Source: Patescibacteria group bacterium (lineage in GTDB: Bacteria; Patescibacteriota; Microgenomatia; UBA1406; GWC2-37-13). From it: a stretch of 64,000 nucleotides of DNA. Of this stretch, positions 45,498-54,480 are shown in pieces. How positions within the stretch are numbered: position 1 is the stretch's first letter; each line of letters begins with the position of its first letter. The position numbers were made by a program, and so were the translations under genes. The notes beneath the pieces are model-generated. The model searched no databases. It saw only the letters and a list, made by a program, of their open reading frames with translations, and had not been told where the DNA came from. The stretch is taken from the NCBI GenBank assembly GCA_026004435.1, contig BPJD01000001.1, positions 144,924 to 208,923 of the forward strand. Reading direction: 5' to 3'.

Positions 45498-46768
45498 ATG
45501 TTGTTTTTTTCTAATTCCTTGCTGATTTCTAATAATCTATTATATTTTACTACTCTTTCTCCTTTTACAGGAGCTCCAAACTTGACAAATTCAGCCTGAA
45601 GACCAACTGCGAGATCTGCACTGAAAGTTTGGTTGGTCTCTGATACTTCTTGGCTTATGACATAGGTAATATTGTTTTTTTTGCAAAGGTCAACTATGCT
45701 GAAGACATCTGTTAGTGTTGGGTATCTGGTTATTTTTAGAACTAAGGTGTTAAACACTCTTTGTTTGATTTCATTCTCTATGCTTTTTAAACCGTAATTA
45801 TCAAAGTAATCTTGAGCAATATAACCAAAGTTGTTAATTTCTTCGTAAAATTTGCTTTTGTTTTTTAGATCTTGTTTTGAAAAAGCATCTTCCAAATAAA
45901 GCAGATGGTAGTCTTTTATTAATTGATTTAAAAATTTATAGTAATCTGATGGTGTTTTTTCTTGAGGTTCGCTGGTGAATTTATAGCCAGATCCTGTATA
46001 ATAATCATCTGCTCCAGCATCAATGCCGGTAAACACATCTAACCCTAATTTTAGATTGCCTTTTATAAAAGTTTCCAGCATTAAATCAAAAGCGTCTAAA
46101 TTTGACGATAGATTCGGCGAAAAACCTCCTTGTTCTGCCATTGAGGTTGAGACCTTTCTGTAGGTTAATGTTTCTTTAAGTCTGTGGTAAGTTTCAACAC
46201 TTATTTCAATTGATTTTGAAAAATCTACTTTAGAAGAAAATAAAAGATAAAACTCTTTAAAATCAAGCATATTGTTTGAGTACTTGCCTCCATTAATTAA
46301 GGTGATAATTGGAGTAGGCATTGTTGTTATTTTAATTTTTTCATAGTAGTTGTTGTAAATCTGATTAAGATAAAGATATAGAGGTTGATTCTTAAGTTTT
46401 GCTCCTGCTAAAGCGCATAGATATGAGACAAGCATTAAGGTTGAGGCTCCAAGTTTTTCTTTTTTTTCAGATGGATCTGCTTTGTTGAGCCAGATGTCAA
46501 TTTCTTTTTGTTGGAAAACTGAGACTCCTTTAAGTTTTTCTGATATGCCTTTATTGATTATCTCAACTGCTTTTTGCATACCATAGCCTAAGTATCTGTC
46601 TTCTTGATCTCTTAAGGATTTAAGTTCAGAACTGTTTTCATAGTTGATTGTAGAAGGAACCTCAAGTTCAACACTTAGGTTGTTATCTAAGATTAATTGA
46701 CCTTTAAGGGTTGGGTAACCTGAAGAATCAATGATTTCTTGGGCTATAAACTGTTTGATGGCAGACAT
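45494..46768 (-). CDS. Divergent enolase-like protein
   Basis: Enolase interconverts 2-phosphoglycerate and PEP. The fold is clear along 424 aa, and the magnesium ligands (GIDAG, LEDAF, QDYF), the lysine in LVLKITRYPT and the lysine in VVKYN are kept. But key positions are changed: the SGASTG substrate loop is STINYENS, DEGG (general acid glutamate) is EQGG, and SHRSGE is SQEVSE. It may be a weak enolase, a related superfamily member, or a non-catalytic paralogue. It sits next to ppsA and overlaps ruvA. Confidence 0.8.
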   Translation of the reverse strand: MSAIKQFIAQEIIDSSGYPTLKGQLILDNNLSVELEVPSTINYENSSELKSLRDQEDRYLGYGMQKAVEIINKGISEKLKGVSVFQQKEIDIWLNKADPSEKKEKLGASTLMLVSYLCALAGAKLKNQPLYLYLNQIYNNYYEKIKITTMPTPIITLINGGKYSNNMLDFKEFYLLFSSKVDFSKSIEISVETYHRLKETLTYRKVSTSMAEQGGFSPNLSSNLDAFDLMLETFIKGNLKLGLDVFTGIDAGADDYYTGSGYKFTSEPQEKTPSDYYKFLNQLIKDYHLLYLEDAFSKQDLKNKSKFYEEINNFGYIAQDYFDNYGLKSIENEIKQRVFNTLVLKITRYPTLTDVFSIVDLCKKNNITYVISQEVSETNQTFSADLAVGLQAEFVKFGAPVKGERVVKYNRLLEISKELEKNNI

Positions 46769-46779
46769 AATTATATAAT

Positions 46780-49080
46780 TTACCTCATTTTCTGCTCAAG
46801 TTCAAATATCATTTTTCTTGTTTTTGTCACAGCGTCTGGGTTGACAGATACGCTGGTTACTCCTTCGTTAACTAATGTTTCAACTATTTCAGGAAAGTCT
46901 GAGGCTGCTTGACCGCAGATTGAGCTTGTGATTTTGTGTTTTTTACATATTCTGACTATTGTTTTTAAAAATTCAACAACAGCAGGTGATCGTTCATCAT
47001 ACAGATGCGATATGGTTTCATTGTCTCTGTCAACGCCTAATGTCAGCATAGTTAGATCATTGGTTCCAACAGATACTCCGTCTATACCCAGTTTTATAAA
47101 GTCTTCCAGCATTAAGACTGTTGCCGGTGTTTCTACCATAATCCATAATTTAAACTCTGGAAGTTGTAGAATCTTTTTTCTTGCTAGCATATTTTTAATT
47201 TCAATTAGTTCCCAAGGAGCTCTGATAAATGGAATCATTAATCCTAAGTTATGAAAACCTTTTTTATGAAGTCTTTTTATCATCTCTAGCTCCAAATTAA
47301 ACTCCATAGGGTCTGCTATATATCTTTGCGCTCCTCTATAACCTATCATTGGGTTTTCTTCTATTTTTTCATATTTGTTTCCTCCTTTAAGATTACGGTA
47401 TTCATTGGTTTTAAAATCAGTTGCTCTGTAAATTACTGGTCTTGGGTAAAAGACTTGAGCAATTTTTAAAACTCCATGAGATAATTTGTCTATATACTTT
47501 TCTTCTAAATTGTGCTCTATTGCGTACTTAGGATGAATGCCAATATCAGCAATTATAAACTCAGCTCTTAAAAGTCCTACTCCATCTGCATTGGTTTTGG
47601 CAATTTCTGTTGCCAGTTCTGGCTGGGCTAAATTAACATAGACTTTAGTTTTTGTTTTAAGGTTTTCTTTATCTGTATTATTTATGTTTTTGGGTTTTAT
47701 TATGCCGTTGTAAATCTCTCCTGTGTCTCCAACAACTGTAATCTTCTGGTTGTTTTTTACTGTTTTTAGTATATTTTTTACTCCGACTACTGCAGGTACT
47801 CCTAACTCTCGCGAAACTATTGCCGCATGAGAAGTTCTGCCGCCATGTTCTGTAACAATTGCAGAGGCTTTTTTCATTGCTGGAACATAATCCGGGTTTG
47901 TTTGTGGAGCAACTAAAACATCTCCGGGTTTTATCTTGTTTATCTCTGCTGGAGTTAGAATTATTTTTGCAGTGCCAAATCCAACTCCAGGACTGGCAGG
48001 CGATCCTATTGCTATTGGTTTTTCATTTGTTGCTAAGTTTACTGTTTTGTTTGTTGTTTTTGTTGTTGTGATTGGTCTTGATTGTACAATATACAGTTGG
48101 TCTTTTTCCATTGCCCATTCTATATCTTGAGGAAAGTAATAGTGTTGTTCAATTTTTTTAATTAAAAGGCTCAGCTCCAAGATCTTGCTGTCAGCCAGTT
48201 TCTGGCTTGTTTTTTCTTTTTTAGCGAGTTTAAGCTCAATGTTTTTGTTACCTTTTTTCTTAAGCATTACCTGCTGATTGCCGATTTGTTTTTTAACTAT
48301 AACAAAACTGTTTTTGTCTACTTCATAATGATCTGGATTAACTTTGCCTGAGACAATATACTCACCTAAACCTAGAATGGCTTCGATAACCATAATATCT
48401 TTTCTGTTTGTTACTGGATCGATTGAGAAAGCAATTCCAGAAACATCTGATTGAATCATTCTTTGCACTACTACAGCTATGCCTACCTTAAAATGATCAA
48501 ATCCTTTTTGAAATCTATAATAGATTGCTCTGTTGGTAAATAAAGAAGCATAACAGTTTCTGACAGCTATAGCGAGGTTGTGTTCTCCAGCAATGTTTAG
48601 GAAGGTTTCCTGTTGTCCGGCAAATGAAGCAGTTGGCAGATCCTCTGCTGTTGCTGATGATCTTACTGCTACATATGGGTGTTTAACTAATTTTTTAAAG
48701 TGATGGGTTAATTCTGCAATAATATTGAGTTTATTAAAGATCTTTTTTTCTTTTATCTCAAGATCAAGGTAAAAAGTATAAAGCTGTTCTAAAAATTTTG
48801 GAGGAAAATCTCCTTGTTTAATCAGAGTTCGAATTTTTTCTCCTCTTTTGGCTAATTCAGCAGTGTTTTCGTAATCTAAGTCTTTTAACAATGCTCTTAT
48901 TTTATTCTCTAAGTTATTATAAGATATAAAATCAAAGTAGCTTTTTGATGTAATAATAAAGCCATAAGGTATAGGCAGTCCTGCATTAATCATTTCGCCT
49001 AAATTTGCTCCTTTACCCCCTACTAAGGCTACATCTTCTTTATCAACTTCTTCAAACCAGACAATATGTTTTTTAGTCAT
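46780..49080 (-). CDS. ppsA: Phosphoenolpyruvate synthase
   Basis: PEP synthase makes PEP from pyruvate and ATP (with AMP and phosphate as by-products), a gluconeogenic step. Domains in order: ATP-binding (EDVALVGGKGANLGEMINAG; VAVRSSATAEDLP; QSRPI), swivelling histidine domain (TEHGGRTSHAAIVSRELG, with the phospho-histidine), and the PEP-binding barrel (GVGLLRAEFI; VSVGTNDLT; ICGQAASDFPEIVE). The barrel cysteine is present. The ATG at 49080 matches the family start (TKKHIVWF); the upstream ATG at 49116 is rejected. It lies 11 bp before the enolase-like gene. Confidence 0.95.
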   Translation of the reverse strand: MTKKHIVWFEEVDKEDVALVGGKGANLGEMINAGLPIPYGFIITSKSYFDFISYNNLENKIRALLKDLDYENTAELAKRGEKIRTLIKQGDFPPKFLEQLYTFYLDLEIKEKKIFNKLNIIAELTHHFKKLVKHPYVAVRSSATAEDLPTASFAGQQETFLNIAGEHNLAIAVRNCYASLFTNRAIYYRFQKGFDHFKVGIAVVVQRMIQSDVSGIAFSIDPVTNRKDIMVIEAILGLGEYIVSGKVNPDHYEVDKNSFVIVKKQIGNQQVMLKKKGNKNIELKLAKKEKTSQKLADSKILELSLLIKKIEQHYYFPQDIEWAMEKDQLYIVQSRPITTTKTTNKTVNLATNEKPIAIGSPASPGVGFGTAKIILTPAEINKIKPGDVLVAPQTNPDYVPAMKKASAIVTEHGGRTSHAAIVSRELGVPAVVGVKNILKTVKNNQKITVVGDTGEIYNGIIKPKNINNTDKENLKTKTKVYVNLAQPELATEIAKTNADGVGLLRAEFIIADIGIHPKYAIEHNLEEKYIDKLSHGVLKIAQVFYPRPVIYRATDFKTNEYRNLKGGNKYEKIEENPMIGYRGAQRYIADPMEFNLELEMIKRLHKKGFHNLGLMIPFIRAPWELIEIKNMLARKKILQLPEFKLWIMVETPATVLMLEDFIKLGIDGVSVGTNDLTMLTLGVDRDNETISHLYDERSPAVVEFLKTIVRICKKHKITSSICGQAASDFPEIVETLVNEGVTSVSVNPDAVTKTRKMIFELEQKMR

Positions 49081-49124
49081 ATTAATAAATATAGTCTTTA
49101 GAAAAAAATAAATCAAGGGTTATT

Positions 49125-50555
49125 TTAAATGATTTGTTTTCGAATTATTTTATAGTTGTAAGGAAAGTAAAGAAAAATTGCAGGTTTATCTTTAACAATT
49201 TCTTCTTGGAATTTAAAAAGAGAAATTGCTTGCTCGCTGAACTGTAGGGTTGAGCGGGATGATTCTAAAAGCTGATCAACTTTTAGATTTACATAATGAG
49301 TTATGTTTGCTTTTTTTTCTCCACCTGCGTCTTGTCTGTAAAACTGTGTTGAGTGCCAAAAAAAGTACTGATCAACCTCAAGAGGTATTGTCCAAGGCAC
49401 CAGCAGTAAATCGAAATCAAGATTTGTGATACTATTGACTATCTCTACTTGGTTTTTGATCTTTAGCTGATTGAGTTTTTCAGATAAATCTTCAGCAATT
49501 GGCAAAAGTCTGTAATCTGTTTTTATTACTAGTGATTTTTCTAAGACTTTGGCAGAATCTGTTGCGGATTGAAGTTCTGTTACTACTGTTGTGGTAAGAT
49601 CTTGGGCTTTTTCTTGGTTGTGTTCTTTTTGAGGCAGGTTTTTATTGTAAAACAAAGAACTAGGTGGTATTGGACCTTTGGCAACTTCTCCATAATTGTT
49701 TAGGTCCTGCCAAGGCAGTAAAAACTCAATTGCTTGTCGAATTTTTTCCTGTTTAAGCAGTTCTGAGTCTAAGTTGAAAAACAAGGTGATAAGTTGGTTG
49801 TAGTTTATGCCTTTTTCAATTGTAATGTTTTTCCAGTCAGATAGAGTCTGCAAAATATCTGCGTTCTGAGACTCAAACTCATCTATTTTGCCCAGTTTAA
49901 AGGCATTGATTAACTGTTTTTCTGAGTTGTAGTAATTAAACTCAATCGTAATTGGATCGGTTTTATTAACTAAAATAATTTGTTTAAAGGTATTGTTTTT
50001 ATTCAGTTGAATATCCTTTATTAAAAAATCGCCTCCGATACCAATCAATGGGTATTTAAACACTGGTTTAGTTAAGTAATAAGGATAAATTATTGTTGGT
50101 TTATCAAGCTCAATCTCAATTGTATAATCATCAAGTTTTTGTATTTTGCCTCCTTGAGGCAGATTTGAAATAATGTCATCGACTTTAAAGTTTGTTCCAT
50201 CATTCCAAACCAAGTGTTTTTTAAAAAAAATTCTAAAAACTCTGCCGTTTTCTCTCATCTCCCATTGATCAACTAAGATTGGAATAATTTGACCTTTGTC
50301 ATTGATCTCAAATGGTGCTTTTGAGATTAGGTTAAGCACCTCAGCCGGAGGGTTGTCAAAGCGATAACTGCCTATCTTGCCTATCTTTCTTTTTTCTCCA
50401 AAAATGCTTCTGTTTAATACAGTTTTTAGCGAAGCCAAAAAAATTATGCTGATAAACACAAGCGAAAAAGCGACAATAAACAACACAAAGTGAGTCTTGA
50501 TATAATCAGAAATATACCAAACTAAGAATCTTAAGTTTTTTTTAAGATTATTCAT
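49125..50555 (-). CDS. ABC transporter solute-binding protein, family 5
   Basis: A 476-aa protein with a membrane anchor at about residues 22-46 (FVLFIVAFSLVFISIIFLAS) and an SBP_bac_5 (peptide/nickel-type) domain: FRIFFKKHLVWNDGTNFKVD, then LKQEKIRQAIEFLLPW. It is shorter than full dipeptide-binding proteins and no permease or ATPase partner lies next to it, so it may act as an orphan binder or have another role. It follows secG by 12 bp. Confidence 0.75.
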   Translation of the reverse strand: MNNLKKNLRFLVWYISDYIKTHFVLFIVAFSLVFISIIFLASLKTVLNRSIFGEKRKIGKIGSYRFDNPPAEVLNLISKAPFEINDKGQIIPILVDQWEMRENGRVFRIFFKKHLVWNDGTNFKVDDIISNLPQGGKIQKLDDYTIEIELDKPTIIYPYYLTKPVFKYPLIGIGGDFLIKDIQLNKNNTFKQIILVNKTDPITIEFNYYNSEKQLINAFKLGKIDEFESQNADILQTLSDWKNITIEKGINYNQLITLFFNLDSELLKQEKIRQAIEFLLPWQDLNNYGEVAKGPIPPSSLFYNKNLPQKEHNQEKAQDLTTTVVTELQSATDSAKVLEKSLVIKTDYRLLPIAEDLSEKLNQLKIKNQVEIVNSITNLDFDLLLVPWTIPLEVDQYFFWHSTQFYRQDAGGEKKANITHYVNLKVDQLLESSRSTLQFSEQAISLFKFQEEIVKDKPAIFLYFPYNYKIIRKQII

Positions 50556-50567
50556 TTTAGGTTAATT

Positions 50568-50783
50568 TTACAAAAAAAAGTTAGCTACAGAGACTATCAT
50601 GAATAAAACTACACAGATAATTAAAGTTTTAAAGATCACGCTTTCTAAGCCTCTACGAGTATGGTAAAACTCTCCTCCGCCTCCCCAAGCACTGCCTAAT
50701 CCAGCTCCTTTGCCTTGAATTAAGATTAAGGCTGTTATTACAATTGACAAAATTAAATTTATTATAAGCAGGGTTTCTTTCAT
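50568..50783 (-). CDS. secG: Preprotein translocase subunit SecG
   Basis: A 71-aa protein with two membrane helices and the SecG signature loop between them: LIQGKGAGLGSAWGGGGEFYHTRRG. It would assist the SecYE channel. It overlaps the next gene upstream by 4 bp and precedes the solute-binding protein gene. Confidence 0.92.
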   Translation of the reverse strand: MKETLLIINLILSIVITALILIQGKGAGLGSAWGGGGEFYHTRRGLESVIFKTLIICVVLFMIVSVANFFL

Positions 50784-51148
50784 AAAAATTTATCAAGCAA
50801 ATTATTAATAAAACTTATTGATAAAACAACAATTATTAGATTTATCAATGGTGAGAAATAAATGCCGAATAAATTTATTCCAGAAATATTAACTCCTAAA
50901 AATGTATTAAAGACAAAATAAAACAAAATAAAGTTAAGTATGGCTCCAAGTATGCCCATTGTCATAAAGTTAATTGGAAAAATAATTAACTTTAATATTG
51001 GTTGAATAATTAAGAAAACAATAGTTAAAACTACAGAGATGTAAATTAGATTTTCTAAATTAGTTGAGATGTTAAATCCAGTGTTCCACAAAGTTGTTAA
51101 GTAAACAGAGATCAAGGTAAACAAAAATGTTCTGGCTATTTTTTTCAT
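50780..51148 (-). CDS. Holin-4/YvlD-like small membrane protein
   Basis: A 122-aa protein with four membrane helices. The PILKLIIFPINFMTMGILGA segment is typical of the Phage_holin_4_2/YvlD (DUF360) family. This family is common in bacteria and is not itself evidence of a phage. It starts the secG run; function unknown. Confidence 0.75.
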   Translation of the reverse strand: MKKIARTFLFTLISVYLTTLWNTGFNISTNLENLIYISVVLTIVFLIIQPILKLIIFPINFMTMGILGAILNFILFYFVFNTFLGVNISGINLFGIYFSPLINLIIVVLSISFINNLLDKFL

Positions 51149-51242
51149 ACATTAATTATAACATTTAAATCAAATAAAGTTGTTTTTTAAGTTTGTTAAA
51201 CTTAATTGGTTTAAGATGTTGTGATATAATACATAATGTTTA

Positions 51243-51317
51243 CGGGAAGTAGCTCAGATGGTTTAGAGTACACGCTTTGGGAGCGTGGGGTCGCGGGTTC
51301 GAGTCCCGCCTTCCCGA
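51243..51317 (+). tRNA. tRNA-Pro (TGG)
   Basis: Acceptor CGGGAAG/CTTCCCG, anticodon stem CACGC/GCGTG with loop TTTGGGA. TATAAT at 51225-51230. CCA is not encoded. The following 265 bp to the methyltransferase gene are AT-rich and hold nothing I can name. Confidence 0.95.
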
Positions 51318-51583
51318 CTTGATGGTCTTCAAACTAGGTTTGAGCAGTGTTGCAATTACAACAAAAATAAACTTAATATTTATGTAGTGGATCAAAAAAA
51401 TAACATTAGTATTACAATCAATTAATCTAAACTATTTCATATATGTTTTTTTAGTATCTTAAAGTGATAGATAAAAATATTAGTACTAAATTTTATTACA
51501 TTAAAGCTTCATACATTCAATAAAATAATTAAAATTACTAATATTTGTCGGTAAACACAAATAAAATGTTAGAATAATATATT

Positions 51584-52396
51584 ATGGTTAAAGTTAATGA
51601 TTTAAATTTTGATAACTGGAAAAAGTATCAAGATCTAATTACAGATAGTCTTTGGATTATTCCGGAGAGAGACAAATCTGGAGCTCACCGGGGTGATTAT
51701 CATGGAAATTTTATTCCCCAAATTCCTAATCAGTTAATGCGAAGATTTACAAAGAAAGGTGATGTAGTTTTAGATACTTTTTTAGGAAGCGGTACTACCC
51801 TTATAGAATGTAAAAGATTAGGAAGAAATGGGATCGGAATAGAACTGTTGCCAGAAGTTGCTAAGATTGCAAAACAAAGAATAAACCAAGAATCTTTATT
51901 TGATGAGAAGGTATTTACAGAAATTTTAATTGCTGACAGCACCAAAAAAGAAACAAGAAAAAAAGTTGATGAGATTTTAAAAATGTATAAAAGAAAAAAT
52001 GTTCAGCTTATTATAATGCACCCTCCTTACCACGACATTATTAAATTTAGCAATAGACCAGATGATTTGAGTAATGCCAAATCTATACAAGAGTTCCTGA
52101 AATTATTTGGCGATGTCGTTTCTAATTTTATTGATTTACTGGAAAGAAAACATTATTTAGCTATTGTTATTGGAGATAAATATACAAACTCGGAGTGGAT
52201 TCCGTTGGGATTCTATGTAATGCAAGAGACGCTTAAACGAGGAGGAAACGATTTGAGACTCAAAAGTATATTAGTAAAAAATATGGTAAATAATCGAGCA
52301 AAAAGAAATCAAGAGCATCTCTGGCGCTACCGAGCTTTAGTTGGGGGATTTTATATATTTAGACACGAATATATCTTATTATTTCAAAAAAAATAA
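51584..52396 (+). CDS. DNA methyltransferase of a restriction-modification system
   Basis: A 270-aa beta-class-like DNA modification enzyme. Motif I is LDTFLGSGTTLIECKRLGRN, close to the conserved D-FxGSGT form; motif IV is MHPPYHDI, where HPPY replaces the usual DPPY/SPPY. Order (FxGSGT before PPY) is unusual for DpnII-type but the HGNF and QIPNQLMRRF segments before it fit N4-cytosine/N6-adenine enzymes with permuted motifs. It ends 1 bp before a SAP-domain nuclease gene, its likely restriction partner. Confidence 0.82.
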   Translation: MVKVNDLNFDNWKKYQDLITDSLWIIPERDKSGAHRGDYHGNFIPQIPNQLMRRFTKKGDVVLDTFLGSGTTLIECKRLGRNGIGIELLPEVAKIAKQRINQESLFDEKVFTEILIADSTKKETRKKVDEILKMYKRKNVQLIIMHPPYHDIIKFSNRPDDLSNAKSIQEFLKLFGDVVSNFIDLLERKHYLAIVIGDKYTNSEWIPLGFYVMQETLKRGGNDLRLKSILVKNMVNNRAKRNQEHLWRYRALVGGFYIFRHEYILLFQKK

Positions 52397-52397
52397 T

Positions 52398-53222
52398 ATG
52401 CTGGTTTCAAAGAAAGAATTAATAAACCTAAAGTTAAATTCACTTAGAGCACAAGAGCTAAGAGAGTTAGCAGAATCTTTAGGGATTGATTCAAAAGGTA
52501 AAGCATCTGATCTTATCAAGAGATTGATTGATGTACCAGAGGAGAAAATCGACGAGTTTATAAAGTTGAAGTATCAAGAATATGTAGAGGAAAGGCGAAG
52601 GGTAATCTCAGATGAAGAGTTGAAACAAGAATTGATGAAAATCAAAGAATTTAGATGGGGAGTAGTACAAGGACAATTAGATCAAAAGATACAAACCGAA
52701 TATGTAAGAAGATTTGTAAGATATAATGATTTAATTGAAGGAGTAAAAAGCAAACTTCACGATGATATTACTCATTATGTAATAGCTACATGGTTCAATC
52801 ACTGGACCACGGTTTTGATTGAAGATCATATAAGTCAGCATCCAAGAGTTGTGCCAACCTTAAAAAATTATAAAGGAGTTGATATCTTTTTTGATGATCA
52901 ACCATTTGATTTAAAAATTACTTATCTGCCTAGGAATTATGCTTTAGAAGAAGCTCTAAAAAATCCCACAGAGTTAATAATTTGGTTATACGAAAACCAA
53001 GGTGCACAAAGATTTGGTGCGGATAACAGGCTATTTGTGGTACTAGCAAGCAAAGATAATCTAGAAGAAAGCTGGAAGTTAAAAAGAGATTTTGAGTTTG
53101 TTTTTAGCAAAATTGATAAATTTTTTGATGAAAGCTCAGTTTCTAATAATGACGAAATTGTGTTTACTTTTAATCGAAGGACTTATACTGCTATTTCAAA
53201 AATTCTAATGATTGTTAGATAA
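52398..53222 (+). CDS. SAP-domain putative type II restriction endonuclease
   Basis: A 274-aa protein. Residues about 8-45 form a SAP-type helix-extended DNA-binding motif (NSLRAQELRELAESLGID, then KGKASDLIKRL). The rest holds a PD-(D/E)xK-like core: GVDIFFDDQPFDLKITYLP, with aspartate, a strand, then D-L-K. Position next to a DNA methyltransferase makes it the likely nuclease of a type II system. The ATG at 52398 is chosen because it abuts the methyltransferase stop. Specificity cannot be told. Confidence 0.65.
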   Translation: MLVSKKELINLKLNSLRAQELRELAESLGIDSKGKASDLIKRLIDVPEEKIDEFIKLKYQEYVEERRRVISDEELKQELMKIKEFRWGVVQGQLDQKIQTEYVRRFVRYNDLIEGVKSKLHDDITHYVIATWFNHWTTVLIEDHISQHPRVVPTLKNYKGVDIFFDDQPFDLKITYLPRNYALEEALKNPTELIIWLYENQGAQRFGADNRLFVVLASKDNLEESWKLKRDFEFVFSKIDKFFDESSVSNNDEIVFTFNRRTYTAISKILMIVR

Positions 53223-53349
53223 GGAGATCAATAAAAACAAATAGCATTTTACTATAATCTTAAGCGTAATGAATTTGATTGAAAGATAGTTTAGACGAAA
53301 TTAGAATAAAATTTGTGTATAATTAGAGATTAGATTTTAAGTGAAGTTT

Positions 53350-53421
53350 GCGGCGGTAGTTCAGTGGTAGAATGTCTCCCTTCCAAGGAGAAGGTCGCCG
53401 GTTCGAATCCGGTCCGCCGCT
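53350..53421 (+). tRNA. tRNA-Gly (TCC)
   Basis: Acceptor GCGGCGG/CCGCCGC, anticodon stem TCTCC/GGAGA with loop CTTCCAA. A TATAAT lies at 53318-53323. CCA is not encoded. Confidence 0.95.
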
Positions 53422-53484
53422 CAAATTTTTTTAGTCATAAATAAATTATCTTTTCTTTAAAAAGATTTTTGTTAATTATTTTTT

Positions 53485-54480
53485 ATGAAAATTGTTTTTT
53501 CAGGCATACAGCCTTCAGGAGATTTGCATATTGGAAATTATATCGGAGCTATCAAGCAATGGCTTGAACTTCAAAAAAAGCCGGATCACAAACTCATATT
53601 TAGTGTGGTTGATCTTCATGCAATTACAGTATATCAGGAGCCTGAGGTTTTGTCTAAAAAAATTTTTGAGATCGCAGCGATTTATCTGTCTTGCGGAGTA
53701 GATCCCAAAAAAAGCATTGTTTTTGTGCAGTCTGCTAATCCTGACCATACTTACTGCGCTTGGGTGCTTAATTGTGTTACAAACTTTGGCTGGTTGACAA
53801 GAATGACACAGTTTAAAGACAAAGCCAGAAAACAAGGTGAGGCCAAAACAACAGCAGGTTTGTTCAATTACCCTGTTCTTATGGCTGCTGATATTTTGCT
53901 TTATGATACAGATTTAGTTCCTGTTGGTGATGATCAGGTTCAGCATGTGGAGTTAACGCGAGATATCGCTAAAAAATTTAATCAGACCTATAAACCGATT
54001 TTTAAACTGCCAAAGGTGTTAGTAAAAAAAGACTCTGCCAGAATTATGAGTTTGCAGGATCCGTTATCTAAAATGAGCAAGTCAGATCCTGATGCCAGAT
54101 CAAGGATTAATCTGATTGATGATGATGATGCAGTTGCTGAAAAAATAAAAAAAGCTGTTACTGACTCTGGAGCTGAGATTGTTTTTGATCCTAAAAGCAA
54201 ACCAGCAATCTCAAATTTGTTGAGTATCTACTCAGAATTGGCGGATAAGCCAATATCTAAGTTGGAGGAGTTATACAGAGGAAAAACCTACTCTCAGTTT
54301 AAATCTGATTTAACTGAGGTGGTATTAAGCATAATCAGACCTATTAGAGAAGCATATTTTGAGTATTGCAATAATAAGGATTATCTTGCTTATGTGCTAA
54401 ATTCAGGACTTGAAAAAGCTATTGAGATCTCCAATAACAAAGTCTCTCAGATAAATTCTGCAGTTGGTTTAGGTTTATGA
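53485..54480 (+). CDS. trpS: Tryptophanyl-tRNA synthetase
   Basis: Class I synthetase that charges tRNA-Trp. Motifs: FSGIQPSGDLHIGNYIGAI (HIGH-like HIGN), GDDQVQHVELTRDIA, and LSKMSKSDPDAR (KMSKS). 331 aa is normal. The stop overlaps the start of the ABC transporter ATPase by 4 bp. Confidence 0.96.
   Translation: MKIVFSGIQPSGDLHIGNYIGAIKQWLELQKKPDHKLIFSVVDLHAITVYQEPEVLSKKIFEIAAIYLSCGVDPKKSIVFVQSANPDHTYCAWVLNCVTNFGWLTRMTQFKDKARKQGEAKTTAGLFNYPVLMAADILLYDTDLVPVGDDQVQHVELTRDIAKKFNQTYKPIFKLPKVLVKKDSARIMSLQDPLSKMSKSDPDARSRINLIDDDDAVAEKIKKAVTDSGAEIVFDPKSKPAISNLLSIYSELADKPISKLEELYRGKTYSQFKSDLTEVVLSIIRPIREAYFEYCNNKDYLAYVLNSGLEKAIEISNNKVSQINSAVGLGL

Noticed and set aside
50780..51148. Prophage, suggested by a holin-like protein
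   Set aside because: The family is a widespread membrane protein and no other phage gene is nearby.
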